DNA of 57,491 nucleotides from the IMG/VR virus record IMGVR_UViG_3300042451_001035, positions 1 through 57,491 of that record; one strand, 5' to 3'. The position numbers and the translations under genes were made by a program. Numbering within the stretch: position 1 is the first letter of the stretch; every line of letters starts with the position of its first letter. The notes below the pieces were generated by a model. It did no database searches. It saw only the letters and a program-made list of their open reading frames with translations, and was not told the origin of the DNA. Shown piece by piece: positions 7,822-16,353 of this stretch. Source of the DNA: a virus.

Positions 7822-9381
7822 TTATTTATTTTTAAGTTGCTCTATTTCTGATTTTAACTCTTGGATAGCTTTTAGCATTGGGGTAATTAATCGCATATAT
7901 TCAATACCTACCATTTCTTTTGTACCATCTTGTTTAGCATTATAATTGATTAAAAAGTCTGCTATTGGTGCAGTATCTTCTGCAATTAATCCATAAACTA
8001 ATTCATCATAAACTTCATCTGTATATTTTTCTTCTTCATCTTTTTTACGATAATTAAAAGTAACAGGATTTAAACTATAAATCCAGTCTACATTTGACAA
8101 ATTTTGTATATTTTTTTTAGATGCACGAATAGATGAAATTCCACCTATTCTATAATCACTACCAATATATAATATTCTTGTTGTAGCTACTGCCGTATTA
8201 TTATAAACAGCAGCATTCATGTTAATATTACCATTTGATGTGATTCTGATTCGTTCTTCAAGACTACCACTTCCACTTCCGCCAGTTTGAAATATAATAC
8301 TACCACCACTACCACCCGATAAATACGATTGTATTTTTAAATCAATGTTTGTACTATTTATATAGTTTCCAGTATATGATGCTTCTTGTCCTATTGCAAA
8401 TCTTGTATTGTTTCCGCTTTCGCCTATTGATATTACATCACTTCCTAATGCTCTAATTATATGCAAAGACGCAGTAGGACTACTCGTTCCGATTCCAACG
8501 TTACCACCCGATGTGATTATCATTTTTGTACCAGAAGAGCCATCAGTCCAAAATTCTATACCTCTTGAAGTAGCGGCTGCTATATATAAATTATCAGCAG
8601 TGCCAGCAAATATTCTATGTGTACCATTTGTAATACCAGTTAATCCTAATGTTCTGTAAGTACTACCATAAGTTCCGTCATATCCTAAATATAAAGTTGA
8701 TGCAGCCGTTATAGTACTTGAGAATGTAGCAGCACCAGTAGATGATATAGTAAGTCTTGGAGTACCGCCACCAGTTGCTAATTCCATTTGATCACTTGAA
8801 TGACTATACAAAATATAACCAGTATATGCACCACTACCAGAGGTTGCATCTGCAAACATTAAACCACTTTGACCAGTTGTGCCACCGAATATTGTTATGC
8901 CTTTTGCACCAGAGCCATTGCCTACAACTAGATTTCCATATCCACTTGAATCAAGAAACGCTTGAGGATTTGAATAACCTATTCCAATTAAACCATTGTT
9001 AGAAATAAATAATCTATCAGTTCCGGTTGTAGCATCTGCGCCTTGAGAATTTCCTTGTCTTATTGCAAAATCTCCAAAGTTATTATTGTTAGTTATAATA
9101 GTCCAATCTCTTGTTGCTACGTTTGTATTTGTTGCTTTCCAATATGCAGCAATAGATGTGCCATCTGTAATAGTTAATCTAGCGGTTGACATAGCAGCAG
9201 ATCCAAAAGCACCACTACCAGTAAAAGTTGCACTTGTACCTGTCAAAGCACCAGTAAGGTTAGTAGCTCCTGTTACTTGTAGTTTAAATGAGGCATTGGC
9301 AGCACCGCCTATTCCTATATTAAGAGAGGTGTCTTGTTGAACACTTTGCGCAAGTAAACCTAATTTGTTTGTAAGCCCCAT
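7822..9381 (-). CDS. Tail fibre with C-terminal S74 intramolecular chaperone domain
   Basis: A 519-aa protein. An N-terminal module (LNIGIGGAANASFKLQVTG, then LTGALTGTSATF) is shared with the neighbouring fibre. A long Gly/Ser/Thr-rich beta-structured shaft follows, and from about residue 416 a peptidase S74 (endosialidase chaperone) domain: NPVTFNYR, YGLIAEDTAP, then a coiled coil AIQELKSEIEQLK. S74 domains trimerise fibres and cut themselves off with a Ser-Lys dyad. Here the dyad region is SSIRASKKNI (416-425), one residue longer than the usual SDxRxK spacing, so cleavage may be altered. Last gene of the leftward fibre operon. Probably a receptor-binding fibre. Confidence 0.85.
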   Translation of the reverse strand: MGLTNKLGLLAQSVQQDTSLNIGIGGAANASFKLQVTGATNLTGALTGTSATFTGSGAFGSAAMSTARLTITDGTSIAAYWKATNTNVATRDWTIITNNNNFGDFAIRQGNSQGADATTGTDRLFISNNGLIGIGYSNPQAFLDSSGYGNLVVGNGSGAKGITIFGGTTGQSGLMFADATSGSGAYTGYILYSHSSDQMELATGGGTPRLTISSTGAATFSSTITAASTLYLGYDGTYGSTYRTLGLTGITNGTHRIFAGTADNLYIAAATSRGIEFWTDGSSGTKMIITSGGNVGIGTSSPTASLHIIRALGSDVISIGESGNNTRFAIGQEASYTGNYINSTNIDLKIQSYLSGGSGGSIIFQTGGSGSGSLEERIRITSNGNINMNAAVYNNTAVATTRILYIGSDYRIGGISSIRASKKNIQNLSNVDWIYSLNPVTFNYRKKDEEEKYTDEVYDELVYGLIAEDTAPIADFLINYNAKQDGTKEMVGIEYMRLITPMLKAIQELKSEIEQLKNK

Positions 9382-9385
9382 ATCT

Positions 9386-10939
9386 TTATCTATTAATAAG
9401 TGAGTTTATTGTTTGTTGTTGTTCGTTTACTTTTTGTGTTAGTTCTTGGATGGCTTTAATCATTGGGGATATAAATTGGTCATATCTTAATGCCATAGTA
9501 TCTGTTTCTTCATCATATACATAACCACCAAAATCAATGTCACCTAAAACTTCTTTAACTTCTTGTGCTATTAAACCATAATGATTTCTTTTACCTTCAT
9601 TTGCAGTAATTGTTCTTTTTACTACTTCATTTTCATTATCGGATTCACAAGTTTCAACACTATTTCCACCCACTATCCATTTATAAGATACTGGTCTTAG
9701 TTTATTTATAAAATCTAAACCTAAATTTGAATTAGTAATATCTTTTTTTTGCCTTGCATCGGATGTTTGTATCGTTCCATTTGCTGCCCAAATAGCAGAC
9801 CATCTTGCTCCGCTTGCTCCCATTGTATATGTATTATCAACTCCGGCTTTTATTGCACTTTGTGGATACATTAAAATATCAACACCACTATCTGCTGCAA
9901 TTTGAAATGAATTTGCATCTGCATATAAATAACCAATTGCTCCACCACCATTTCTTTGCAATCCTATTAACGAACTAGCTATTCCATTTACAACTAATTG
10001 ACCTCTATTTGTATTGCTGTAGATTGGAGTATCTGTACCAATAAGGACTTGTGTTCTTTCCGAATTACCATTGACTCTAATTCTTTCAGCACCATTAGTA
10101 CCGATACGCATAAAATCTCCGGTGTGATTATATTCAAGAAAACCTATATACAAAGCTGCACCACTACCATCACCAAAGTATAAACTTGATACTCCATTTG
10201 TTGCCGCACCTATTGAAATTACATTGTTACCACTAAAATCACCAACTTGTAAAGCACTATTAGGACTAGTCGTTCCGATTCCAACGTTTCCATTCCCAAG
10301 TATTGCCATTCTATATGCGTCAGCAGTTACGGAGTAAATTCTAAATGCTGCCGTTGCCGCTACGCCACCATCACTTTGAATTATCCAATCCGATGCAGTA
10401 CCTCCATTATTTTTTAATCTTAAACCACTTGCAGATGCACTACTTTCCATTGTAATTGCAGTAGTAGCGGATGTATTAAATGTAGCAGCACCAGTAGAGC
10501 CACTTAATCTAAATCTTGTTACATCTGCTGTTTGTATAACTAAATCAGTATATGCTCCAGTAGTACCATAAGATGTACCTAAAAGTGCATCAGTTCCATT
10601 GTGTCCTATATAAGTAAATGAATCAGTAGCACTTGCTATTGTAGCTATACCATAATTTCCACTTGTAGCTTGTTTAGACCATACTTTTCCATTATCTCCA
10701 CCGCCTACACCAGCAGGTCTGCCAGTTGTATTTATAGCTAAAACTCCTGATGTTGTTGCTAATGTAACTCCACTAGTAAAACTAGCACTTGTACCTGTCA
10801 ATGCCCCTGTAAGATTAGATGTACCAGTTACTTGTAATTTATAACTACCAGAAGCTGCTCCTCCTATACCTACATTATAAGATGAATCTACTGCTATTGC
10901 ATTTGATAATATTGCGTTACCTGTATTTAATGATGGCAT
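9386..10939 (-). CDS. Tail fibre with C-terminal S74 intramolecular chaperone domain (paralogue)
   Basis: A 517-aa paralogue of the next gene leftward: same N-terminal module (NVGIGGAASGSYKLQVTG), a divergent beta-rich shaft, and an S74 domain from about residue 392. The dyad region SDARQK has the classical spacing (Ser393, Lys398), followed by HYGLIAQEV, a Tyr/Asp-rich segment and a coiled coil QELTQKVNEQQQTI. Expected to trimerise and release its chaperone. Two fibres with one base plan but different shafts suggest alternative receptors or a hetero-fibre. Four bases separate the two genes. Confidence 0.87.
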   Translation of the reverse strand: MPSLNTGNAILSNAIAVDSSYNVGIGGAASGSYKLQVTGTSNLTGALTGTSASFTSGVTLATTSGVLAINTTGRPAGVGGGDNGKVWSKQATSGNYGIATIASATDSFTYIGHNGTDALLGTSYGTTGAYTDLVIQTADVTRFRLSGSTGAATFNTSATTAITMESSASASGLRLKNNGGTASDWIIQSDGGVAATAAFRIYSVTADAYRMAILGNGNVGIGTTSPNSALQVGDFSGNNVISIGAATNGVSSLYFGDGSGAALYIGFLEYNHTGDFMRIGTNGAERIRVNGNSERTQVLIGTDTPIYSNTNRGQLVVNGIASSLIGLQRNGGGAIGYLYADANSFQIAADSGVDILMYPQSAIKAGVDNTYTMGASGARWSAIWAANGTIQTSDARQKKDITNSNLGLDFINKLRPVSYKWIVGGNSVETCESDNENEVVKRTITANEGKRNHYGLIAQEVKEVLGDIDFGGYVYDEETDTMALRYDQFISPMIKAIQELTQKVNEQQQTINSLINR

Positions 10940-10940
10940 T

Positions 10941-11198
10941 TTACTTTTGTTTTAATTCATTTGCTTTTTGTAATTCTACATAAGCTGCAATTACCTCTGA
11001 AGTCCAAATTGCATTAGCTATTGCTTTTACTTTTTCGTTTTCATTAGTAATATCATCACCCGGAGATACAGCATGTCTATGGTATGTTCTTGTTAATTCT
11101 ATGCCATCTTTTTCAATGATTGTAGCAGTTCTTACTTGAATAGAATTGTTTTCTACTAATTCTATTTTGTCAATGATTGTTTTTTCTGTTAATGCCAT
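10941..11198 (-). CDS. Small fibre-locus protein of unknown function
   Basis: An 85-aa protein with a beta-rich first half (IIDKIELVENNSIQVRTAT, YHRHAVSPGDD) and a helical end (AIANAIWTSEVIAAYVEL). Similar small proteins occur beside tail fibre genes in many phages; I do not know a proven role. It lies between the collagen-like protein and the S74 fibres with gaps of 17 and 1 bases, so it is co-transcribed. A tail accessory or assembly factor is possible. Confidence 0.65.
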   Translation of the reverse strand: MALTEKTIIDKIELVENNSIQVRTATIIEKDGIELTRTYHRHAVSPGDDITNENEKVKAIANAIWTSEVIAAYVELQKANELKQK

Positions 11199-11215
11199 TT
11201 TATTAATTTTTAAAT

Positions 11216-14200
11216 TTAAACATAATATGTACCCGCTAATACAACATAACCAGCACCATCATAACTTACGCTTGATGTAGTACCGCCTCCTGCTGGATAT
11301 TGTGATATAAATATTAAAGTATTGCTTATTTGTACTCTTGCAGTCATTATACCATTTGCACTTAATGTAATATTTGATGTTTCACCAATAGCACAAGCAG
11401 GATATATACCTGCTGCGTCAGCAACGTAAGGCAATCCACCAATATACAAATTTCCAGTTCCAGTTCCAGCACTCCAATCACAATATAAATTAAAATTTAC
11501 TGCTCTACCTATTTTTACATAACGACCATTTTGTGCGGAATAAGTTGCAGTTCCAGCAGTTGAACTACCTACCACAACTGGAGTAAAAGAACCTTCTTCA
11601 TAATCATCTAAATTATTTGCGTTATTAACATTTACTTCCGTTGTTGGAAATTGAATACCTCCCGTTGTTGCGGTTGCTCCACCTATCCCAATTCCACTTG
11701 AGAATGTAGCAGCACCGGTAGAAGCTATTGTAAGTCTTGGAGTAGTGCCGGTTTGTAATATTAAATTTCCACCACTTTGTTGAAATATCCCACTACCATA
11801 ACTACCACCTCCATTAAAAAATATACCACCATTTGCATAAGTAAATACATCGCTACCAAATGTAGCACTTCCGGAAAATGTAGCAGTACCGGTATTTCCT
11901 ATTGTAAGTGCGGGTAACCAAGTTAATGCAGCGTTAGCAGTTCCGCTTACTGCAAATTCAAATGTATGAGTACCTATATTTGCTATGTATCTTGTTGCAC
12001 GATTTGTAGTTTTATATTTCCAACCTCCATCATAATATCCATTACCCACAATTCCGATTTCTTGGTCATAGCTATAATAAGAACTATTACCATTTTGTAT
12101 AGCAAATAAACCCGCTAAACCTCCATAAATATTTGATTGACCACCTATTGCTAATTGACCACTAAACGTAGCACTTGTACCACTTAAAGCTCTAGAAACT
12201 AAAGTAACAGTAGTACCATTATCTGTAATTGCACTATCTCCTATTGTAGCTGTTGCTGTGAACTTTGGTATTGTATTAACTGTACCACTTCCACCAATAC
12301 CACTATAAGCTCCTACTGCATAAGAATAAGCATATACTACTACTATATCATTTAATTGACAAGCAGTTCCTAATACTATACTTGTACCATTGGTCGCAGT
12401 ATATTCTGATTGAGCTAAATTAGATCCATTATAAAATACATCTATTAACCCTTGTGTATATGTAACTGCAAATGTGGTCTGACCAGCAGTCGCAGTAAAT
12501 GTAGTTATTGTCCTTAAAGCATTTGTTGGTAAAAATGCAGTTAAGTAGTTATCAATTTCAACAATCTGACCAACTGTTAAAGCATCTGTTAATACCACAG
12601 TAGTACCATTGGTCGCTGTATAATCCACGCCATTAACCAATTTAACTCCATTCACAAACACATCTACCATCCCTAAATTATACCCATTAGCTACAGTAAA
12701 TGTAGTTTGACCAGCCGTTGAAGTAAACACCTGAACCGCCCTCGCTGAAGTTGTTGCCATACCACTCGTTCCAGAAGAACCAGATGTACCAGTCGTTCCA
12801 GAAGTTGCTGACGTACCAGACGTACCAGTCGTTCCAGACGATCCAGAAGAACCTGACGAACCAGATGTCCCACTCGTACCTGCGGTGCCAGATGAACCAG
12901 AAGTTCCAGTCGTGCCAGATGAACCTGACGTACCACTAGAACCAGCCGAACCAGATGAACCCGTAGATCCATCAAGACCACTTGTACCAGAAGTACCACT
13001 TGAACCAGCCGAGCCACTTGAACCTGTATTTCCACTAGAACCATTGATACCACTAGAACCAGAAGTTCCACTCGTACCAGAAGTTGTACCTACAGCTATA
13101 CCAATTTGTTTTATGTTGGTAATAATTGAAGGTGCTGCTGGTATTGCTCCTGCTGCCGCCACTGCTGTTATTTGAACATGGTTGCTATCTGATGAGAAGT
13201 AAACCTCGTAGTAATCTCCTGCATTTGCGCTATCAATGATAGAAACAAATGGCAATTGTTTAGTTGAGTTAGAATTTAAACCTAAAATAGAGTCTGTTCT
13301 AATGATATTGCTACCATTTTTCTTTAACCAAATATCAACTTCGGAAGCTGAACCACCTTGAGTTTTTTCTACTTGTAATGAATAACCTATTTCATAGATA
13401 CCAGTATGTTGAACAGTAAGTTGTGAACCACTGAAAACAATACCATTACTATATTCATCATTTGTATATGTAATTGGAGTTGGTGTATTTGCCGCAGTTA
13501 CCACTTGAGTAGCTGTACTTGTAAACGCACCATACCAGTTAGCAATAGAAGCACCTGAAGTACCATCAATACCATTACGACCTGAAGTCCCTGCCGTACC
13601 ACTGCTGCCACTAGATCCACTTGTGCCTGACGAACCACTGCTGCCACTGCTGCCAGAAGTTCCAGTCGTACCACTTGTTCCAGCCGAGCCACTAGAACCA
13701 CTCGTACCGCTAGATCCATCCCCTCCACTCGCACCATCCAAGTTAATTGCCCATGATGAATAAGTTCCACCACCTACTGTTCTAAAAGGCGCGCCAAAAG
13801 ATAAAGAACCTGTTGATGGATTATAAGCTGTAACCTCACACTCTTGGAAGTTATTAGCGTCATAAACCACAATAATAGATTGAGCTACCGTATATGCTAA
13901 TTGAGTTGCTACAGTTATTGTTCCTGCATTACCCAAAGTAAATGTTGATGTTGATGTTGTGGCATATCTATCTCCCTGAACACCACTTGTACCACTTGTA
14001 CCAGCTGTTGCAGATGTACCAGATGTGCCAGATGTACCAGAAGTCGCTGATGAACCTGACGTACCAGATGTTGCTGATGAGCCAGATGTACCAGATGTAC
14101 CTCCTGTGCCATCTGTTGCAGATGTACCAGAACTGCCTGATGTACCAGATGTACCAGTTGAACCTGATGAACCAGATGAGCCAGAAGTACCAGAAGTACC

Positions 14201-14527
14201 TCCCGTACCATCTGTAGCAGAAGTTCCAGACGTTCCAGATGTAGCACTTGAACCTGATGATCCAGAAGTTCCAGACGAACCTGATGATCCAGTTGTGCCA
14301 GAAGTTCCAGCCGAACCTGACGTACCAGTCGTGCCTGAAGTACCAGACGTAGCAGAAGTTCCAGACGTACCAGACGTTCCAGCCGTACCACTACTACCTG
14401 CCGTTCCAGATGTACCTGATGAACCAGAAGAAAAACTTGTAGCTGTAACGATACCATCGTTTGCAACAAGAACTCCATTTAGCCCTCTAACTTTTAAATC
14501 GCCCGAAAAAAGACCTTGTATACTCAC
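11216..14527 (-). CDS. Collagen-like Gly-X-Y tail adhesin, Ser/Thr-rich
   Basis: A 1103-aa protein. After a short head (MSIQGLFSGDLKVRGLNG) it has three collagen-like tracts with Gly at every third residue and X/Y almost only Ser, Thr or Ala. They lie at about 13979-14427, 13550-13735 and 12757-13083. Proline is absent from the triplets. Between them are beta domains, one C1q/TNF-like in style (YNGIY-type strands, residues about 325-475). After tract three come two copies of a fibre repeat (VFTSTAGQTTFTV / TFTATAGQTTFAV), the LTGALT-type module seen in the S74 fibres, and a tailspike-like end (DDYEEGSFTPV). Likely a trimeric fibre; Ser/Thr make it a good glycan acceptor (inference). Confidence 0.8.
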   Translation of the reverse strand: MSIQGLFSGDLKVRGLNGVLVANDGIVTATSFSSGSSGTSGTAGSSGTAGTSGTSGTSATSGTSGTTGTSGSAGTSGTTGSSGSSGTSGSSGSSATSGTSGTSATDGTGGTSGTSGSSGSSGSTGTSGTSGSSGTSATDGTGGTSGTSGSSATSGTSGSSATSGTSGTSGTSATAGTSGTSGVQGDRYATTSTSTFTLGNAGTITVATQLAYTVAQSIIVVYDANNFQECEVTAYNPSTGSLSFGAPFRTVGGGTYSSWAINLDGASGGDGSSGTSGSSGSAGTSGTTGTSGSSGSSGSSGTSGSSGSSGTAGTSGRNGIDGTSGASIANWYGAFTSTATQVVTAANTPTPITYTNDEYSNGIVFSGSQLTVQHTGIYEIGYSLQVEKTQGGSASEVDIWLKKNGSNIIRTDSILGLNSNSTKQLPFVSIIDSANAGDYYEVYFSSDSNHVQITAVAAAGAIPAAPSIITNIKQIGIAVGTTSGTSGTSGSSGINGSSGNTGSSGSAGSSGTSGTSGLDGSTGSSGSAGSSGTSGSSGTTGTSGSSGTAGTSGTSGSSGSSGSSGTTGTSGTSATSGTTGTSGSSGTSGMATTSARAVQVFTSTAGQTTFTVANGYNLGMVDVFVNGVKLVNGVDYTATNGTTVVLTDALTVGQIVEIDNYLTAFLPTNALRTITTFTATAGQTTFAVTYTQGLIDVFYNGSNLAQSEYTATNGTSIVLGTACQLNDIVVVYAYSYAVGAYSGIGGSGTVNTIPKFTATATIGDSAITDNGTTVTLVSRALSGTSATFSGQLAIGGQSNIYGGLAGLFAIQNGNSSYYSYDQEIGIVGNGYYDGGWKYKTTNRATRYIANIGTHTFEFAVSGTANAALTWLPALTIGNTGTATFSGSATFGSDVFTYANGGIFFNGGGSYGSGIFQQSGGNLILQTGTTPRLTIASTGAATFSSGIGIGGATATTGGIQFPTTEVNVNNANNLDDYEEGSFTPVVVGSSTAGTATYSAQNGRYVKIGRAVNFNLYCDWSAGTGTGNLYIGGLPYVADAAGIYPACAIGETSNITLSANGIMTARVQISNTLIFISQYPAGGGTTSSVSYDGAGYVVLAGTYYV
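12757..14427 (-). repeat. Low-complexity DNA encoding Gly-Ser/Thr triplets (three blocks)
   Basis: Three blocks of near-repetitive 9-nt units (antisense appearance: accagaagtt, ccagacgtac, cacttgaacc) encode the Gly-X-Y tracts of the collagen-like protein. They are about 449, 186 and 327 bp long with unrelated coding DNA between. Such tracts can slip or recombine and change length between isolates. They also create long open frames on the opposite strand rich in Val, Pro, Asp and Glu, which are not genes. Confidence 0.85.
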
Positions 14528-14529
14528 AA

Positions 14530-15072
14530 TTAAACGTATTTAAATGTTGTTAAATTTTTGTTTTGACCATTCAACTTAGCTTTTAATGTAGTTGGTTTTA
14601 AGCCAAGTACATCGGCTGCCTCATTGATACCAACGTAATAAATGCCAGTTGATTCATCTAATATTAATTTAGATGTCTTTTCCCTTGCTTTTCTGCCATT
14701 GGCGGCTCCATTTTTTTTACCTCCATTACTTAATGCTTTAAGCATTTTATCATTTACAACTCTTAAACCAGTATCGCAAGCATGTTTTTGATTCTCTGAT
14801 GGCGTACACCATTCAAGATTAAAAAGCATATTATTTGCCTTATCCCCGTCTATATGATTAACTTGAGCTTTATTTTCAGGGTTTGGGATATACGTTTCTG
14901 CAACTAATCTATGTATAGTTTGCCACTTACACCCTTTTTCGTTAAATAACTGAACACGAGGATATCCTGCTGTAGTCTTGTTTGTTTGACTCAAAAATCT
15001 CATTGAAAACAATGAAAAGATTTTACCGTCAACGGTAACTAAGTAATTTGGATATTCTTTAATTTGGCGCAT
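14530..15072 (-). CDS. HNH homing endonuclease (NUMOD4-HNH-NUMOD1)
   Basis: A 180-aa protein. Residues 4-25 (IKEYPNYLVTVDGKIFSL) are a NUMOD4 motif. Residues 54-94 carry the HNH core HRLVAETYIPNP...VNHIDGDKANN (71-81) and LEWCTPSEN. The C-terminus (VGINEAADVLGLKPTTLKAKL) is a NUMOD1-type DNA-binding helix-turn-helix. These free-standing enzymes cut phage DNA at specific sites and spread by repair. It sits neatly between two structural genes with 2-3 base gaps and interrupts neither. Confidence 0.9.
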   Translation of the reverse strand: MRQIKEYPNYLVTVDGKIFSLFSMRFLSQTNKTTAGYPRVQLFNEKGCKWQTIHRLVAETYIPNPENKAQVNHIDGDKANNMLFNLEWCTPSENQKHACDTGLRVVNDKMLKALSNGGKKNGAANGRKAREKTSKLILDESTGIYYVGINEAADVLGLKPTTLKAKLNGQNKNLTTFKYV

Positions 15073-15075
15073 ATG

Positions 15076-15627
15076 TTATTTTACTAATATTCTTACAAAT
15101 TCATTTAGGTAGAACGCAACATCTGAAGATACAGTTAGAGTACCTGTAGATGAATTCCAAGATACTTGATTTCCAGATGGAACACCTGATGTGATAATTG
15201 TACCAACATCAATACCACCTCTTGATGCATAAAGTAAAGTTGTATTTATTGCTTCAGAGAATGTGATACTTGCTGTTCCTTCTACTGCAAACTTAGAGTA
15301 CTCGCGTACGCCTTGTCCACCACCGCCCGGTACTACGTTACCACCAGAGCTACCATTAGCTAATATTTCTTGTGCTATACCAATTTTAGATCCACATAAA
15401 GCATAAACATAATTTGCTACGCCTTGTAATGTTTGTGGATTATCACCTGTACCGTTTTCTAGATTTTGATCATTACCATATTCTAAGGCTTTCCATTCCA
15501 TATAAAGCTGAATTGGTTTACGAGGATCAATGGTGCCATTAAAAAAAACCCTTTCCTTTGGGATACTACTATTCCAAAGGTATTCAGATATTTTCGCTAA
15601 AGATATTACTTCTGCTGGTGTTGCCAT
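15076..15627 (-). CDS. Putative virion/tail protein
   Basis: A 183-aa protein. The N-terminal half is helical and charged (EVISLAKISEYLW, RKPIQLYMEWKALEY). A Gly-rich hinge (about 96-105: SSGGNVVPGGGGQG) leads to a beta-rich end (TLTVSSDVAFYLNEFVRILVK). I do not recognise a family. Its place between the fibre genes and the next small structural gene, overlapping its neighbour by one base, suggests a tail or fibre-attachment component. Confidence 0.6.
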   Translation of the reverse strand: MATPAEVISLAKISEYLWNSSIPKERVFFNGTIDPRKPIQLYMEWKALEYGNDQNLENGTGDNPQTLQGVANYVYALCGSKIGIAQEILANGSSGGNVVPGGGGQGVREYSKFAVEGTASITFSEAINTTLLYASRGGIDVGTIITSGVPSGNQVSWNSSTGTLTVSSDVAFYLNEFVRILVK

Positions 15628-16145
15628 TAGAAAAAGTATGATGAGTTAGTAGATATAAATGTTGCTCTATTCAATGCAGATTGTGCGCTGAATATATCTG
15701 AAGCAAATGAAATTGCTTGATATGCGCTATCCAATTCTACTCTTAAAATCATTTTTGTTTGATACCAATTTGTACTAGCAGTCAAATTAGAATTTGCCAC
15801 CTGACTTTCAGTTAGACCATAATAAAATGTTTCATTATATGCAGTAAATGCGTATGATGTAGTTTTATTTGCAACAAGAACATTACTTGATGTTAACCAT
15901 TGAACAGTTATACTTAATGCGGAATCTTGTGTTAAAACATTTAAACTGATACTTACGTCTGCTAAAGCCCAATCAATATAATCTGTAGTTGTTCCAGTAG
16001 GAACTAGATAAGTACCATTTGATTGTAATAAATATACTCTACGCTTCGCAATGGTTACGTCTGAACCAGTTGAAGTATCTGTAAGAGTTATAATATTAGG
16101 CGTGCCACTATTTTGGCTTGCTGTGAAATTTGGAGAAATTGGCAT
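15627..16145 (-). CDS. Putative virion/tail protein, beta-rich
   Basis: A 172-aa protein from the ATG at 16145-16143. An upstream TTG at 16163 would add six residues but lies inside the promoter box TATATTTG, so the ATG is preferred. The sequence is beta-rich and Ser/Thr/Asn-rich (MPISPNFTASQNSGTPN, SISLNVLTQDSALSITVQW), like many phage tail or neck proteins. First gene of the leftward fibre operon. Function not known. Confidence 0.62.
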   Translation of the reverse strand: MPISPNFTASQNSGTPNIITLTDTSTGSDVTIAKRRVYLLQSNGTYLVPTGTTTDYIDWALADVSISLNVLTQDSALSITVQWLTSSNVLVANKTTSYAFTAYNETFYYGLTESQVANSNLTASTNWYQTKMILRVELDSAYQAISFASDIFSAQSALNRATFISTNSSYFF

Positions 16146-16160
16146 TACTAAAAATTTACC

Positions 16161-16168
16161 CAAATATA
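16161..16168 (-). promoter_or_regulatory. Bacteroidota -7 promoter element (TATATTTG) for the fibre operon
   Basis: TATATTTG on the minus strand is a full match to TAnnTTTG. It sits 16 bases before the chosen start of the first fibre-locus gene, and just downstream of the short gene at 16186-16350. No convincing TTG -33 box was seen. It would give the fibre genes (16145 to 7822) their own transcript. Confidence 0.55.
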
Positions 16169-16185
16169 AGAAATTTATAGGAATT

Positions 16186-16350
16186 CTACCCCATTTTTCT
16201 TTTCTTCATGGCTTTTAGCTTGCTTACCTTAGCTGGTAGTTTCTTTCCTTTACTAGCTTGGTTCCATTCGTTAACATCCACCCCTTGTTTTTCAAGTTCT
16301 TTTTTGTTCACATTGAAGTAGGCTTGTTGTGCTTTTGACTTGTATGGCAT
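16186..16350 (-). CDS. Small basic protein (54 aa)
   Basis: A complete frame from ATG (16350-16348) to TAG (16188-16186). It encodes a 54-aa lysine-rich protein beginning MPYKSKAQQAYFNVNKKE and ending KAMKKRKMG. Small basic proteins with such openings recur in Bacteroidota and marine phage genomes; no function is known to me. It follows the 2515-aa gene by three bases, so it is likely in that operon. DNA or RNA binding is plausible from charge alone. Confidence 0.6.
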   Translation of the reverse strand: MPYKSKAQQAYFNVNKKELEKQGVDVNEWNQASKGKKLPAKVSKLKAMKKRKMG

Positions 16351-16353
16351 ATT

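Noticed and set aside
12751-14543. Long open frames opposite the collagen-like gene (Val/Pro/Asp-rich and Gln/Leu-rich)
   Set aside because: They are products of the 9-nt repeat units read on the other strand or frame; no start context, and they lie entirely inside a convincing gene.
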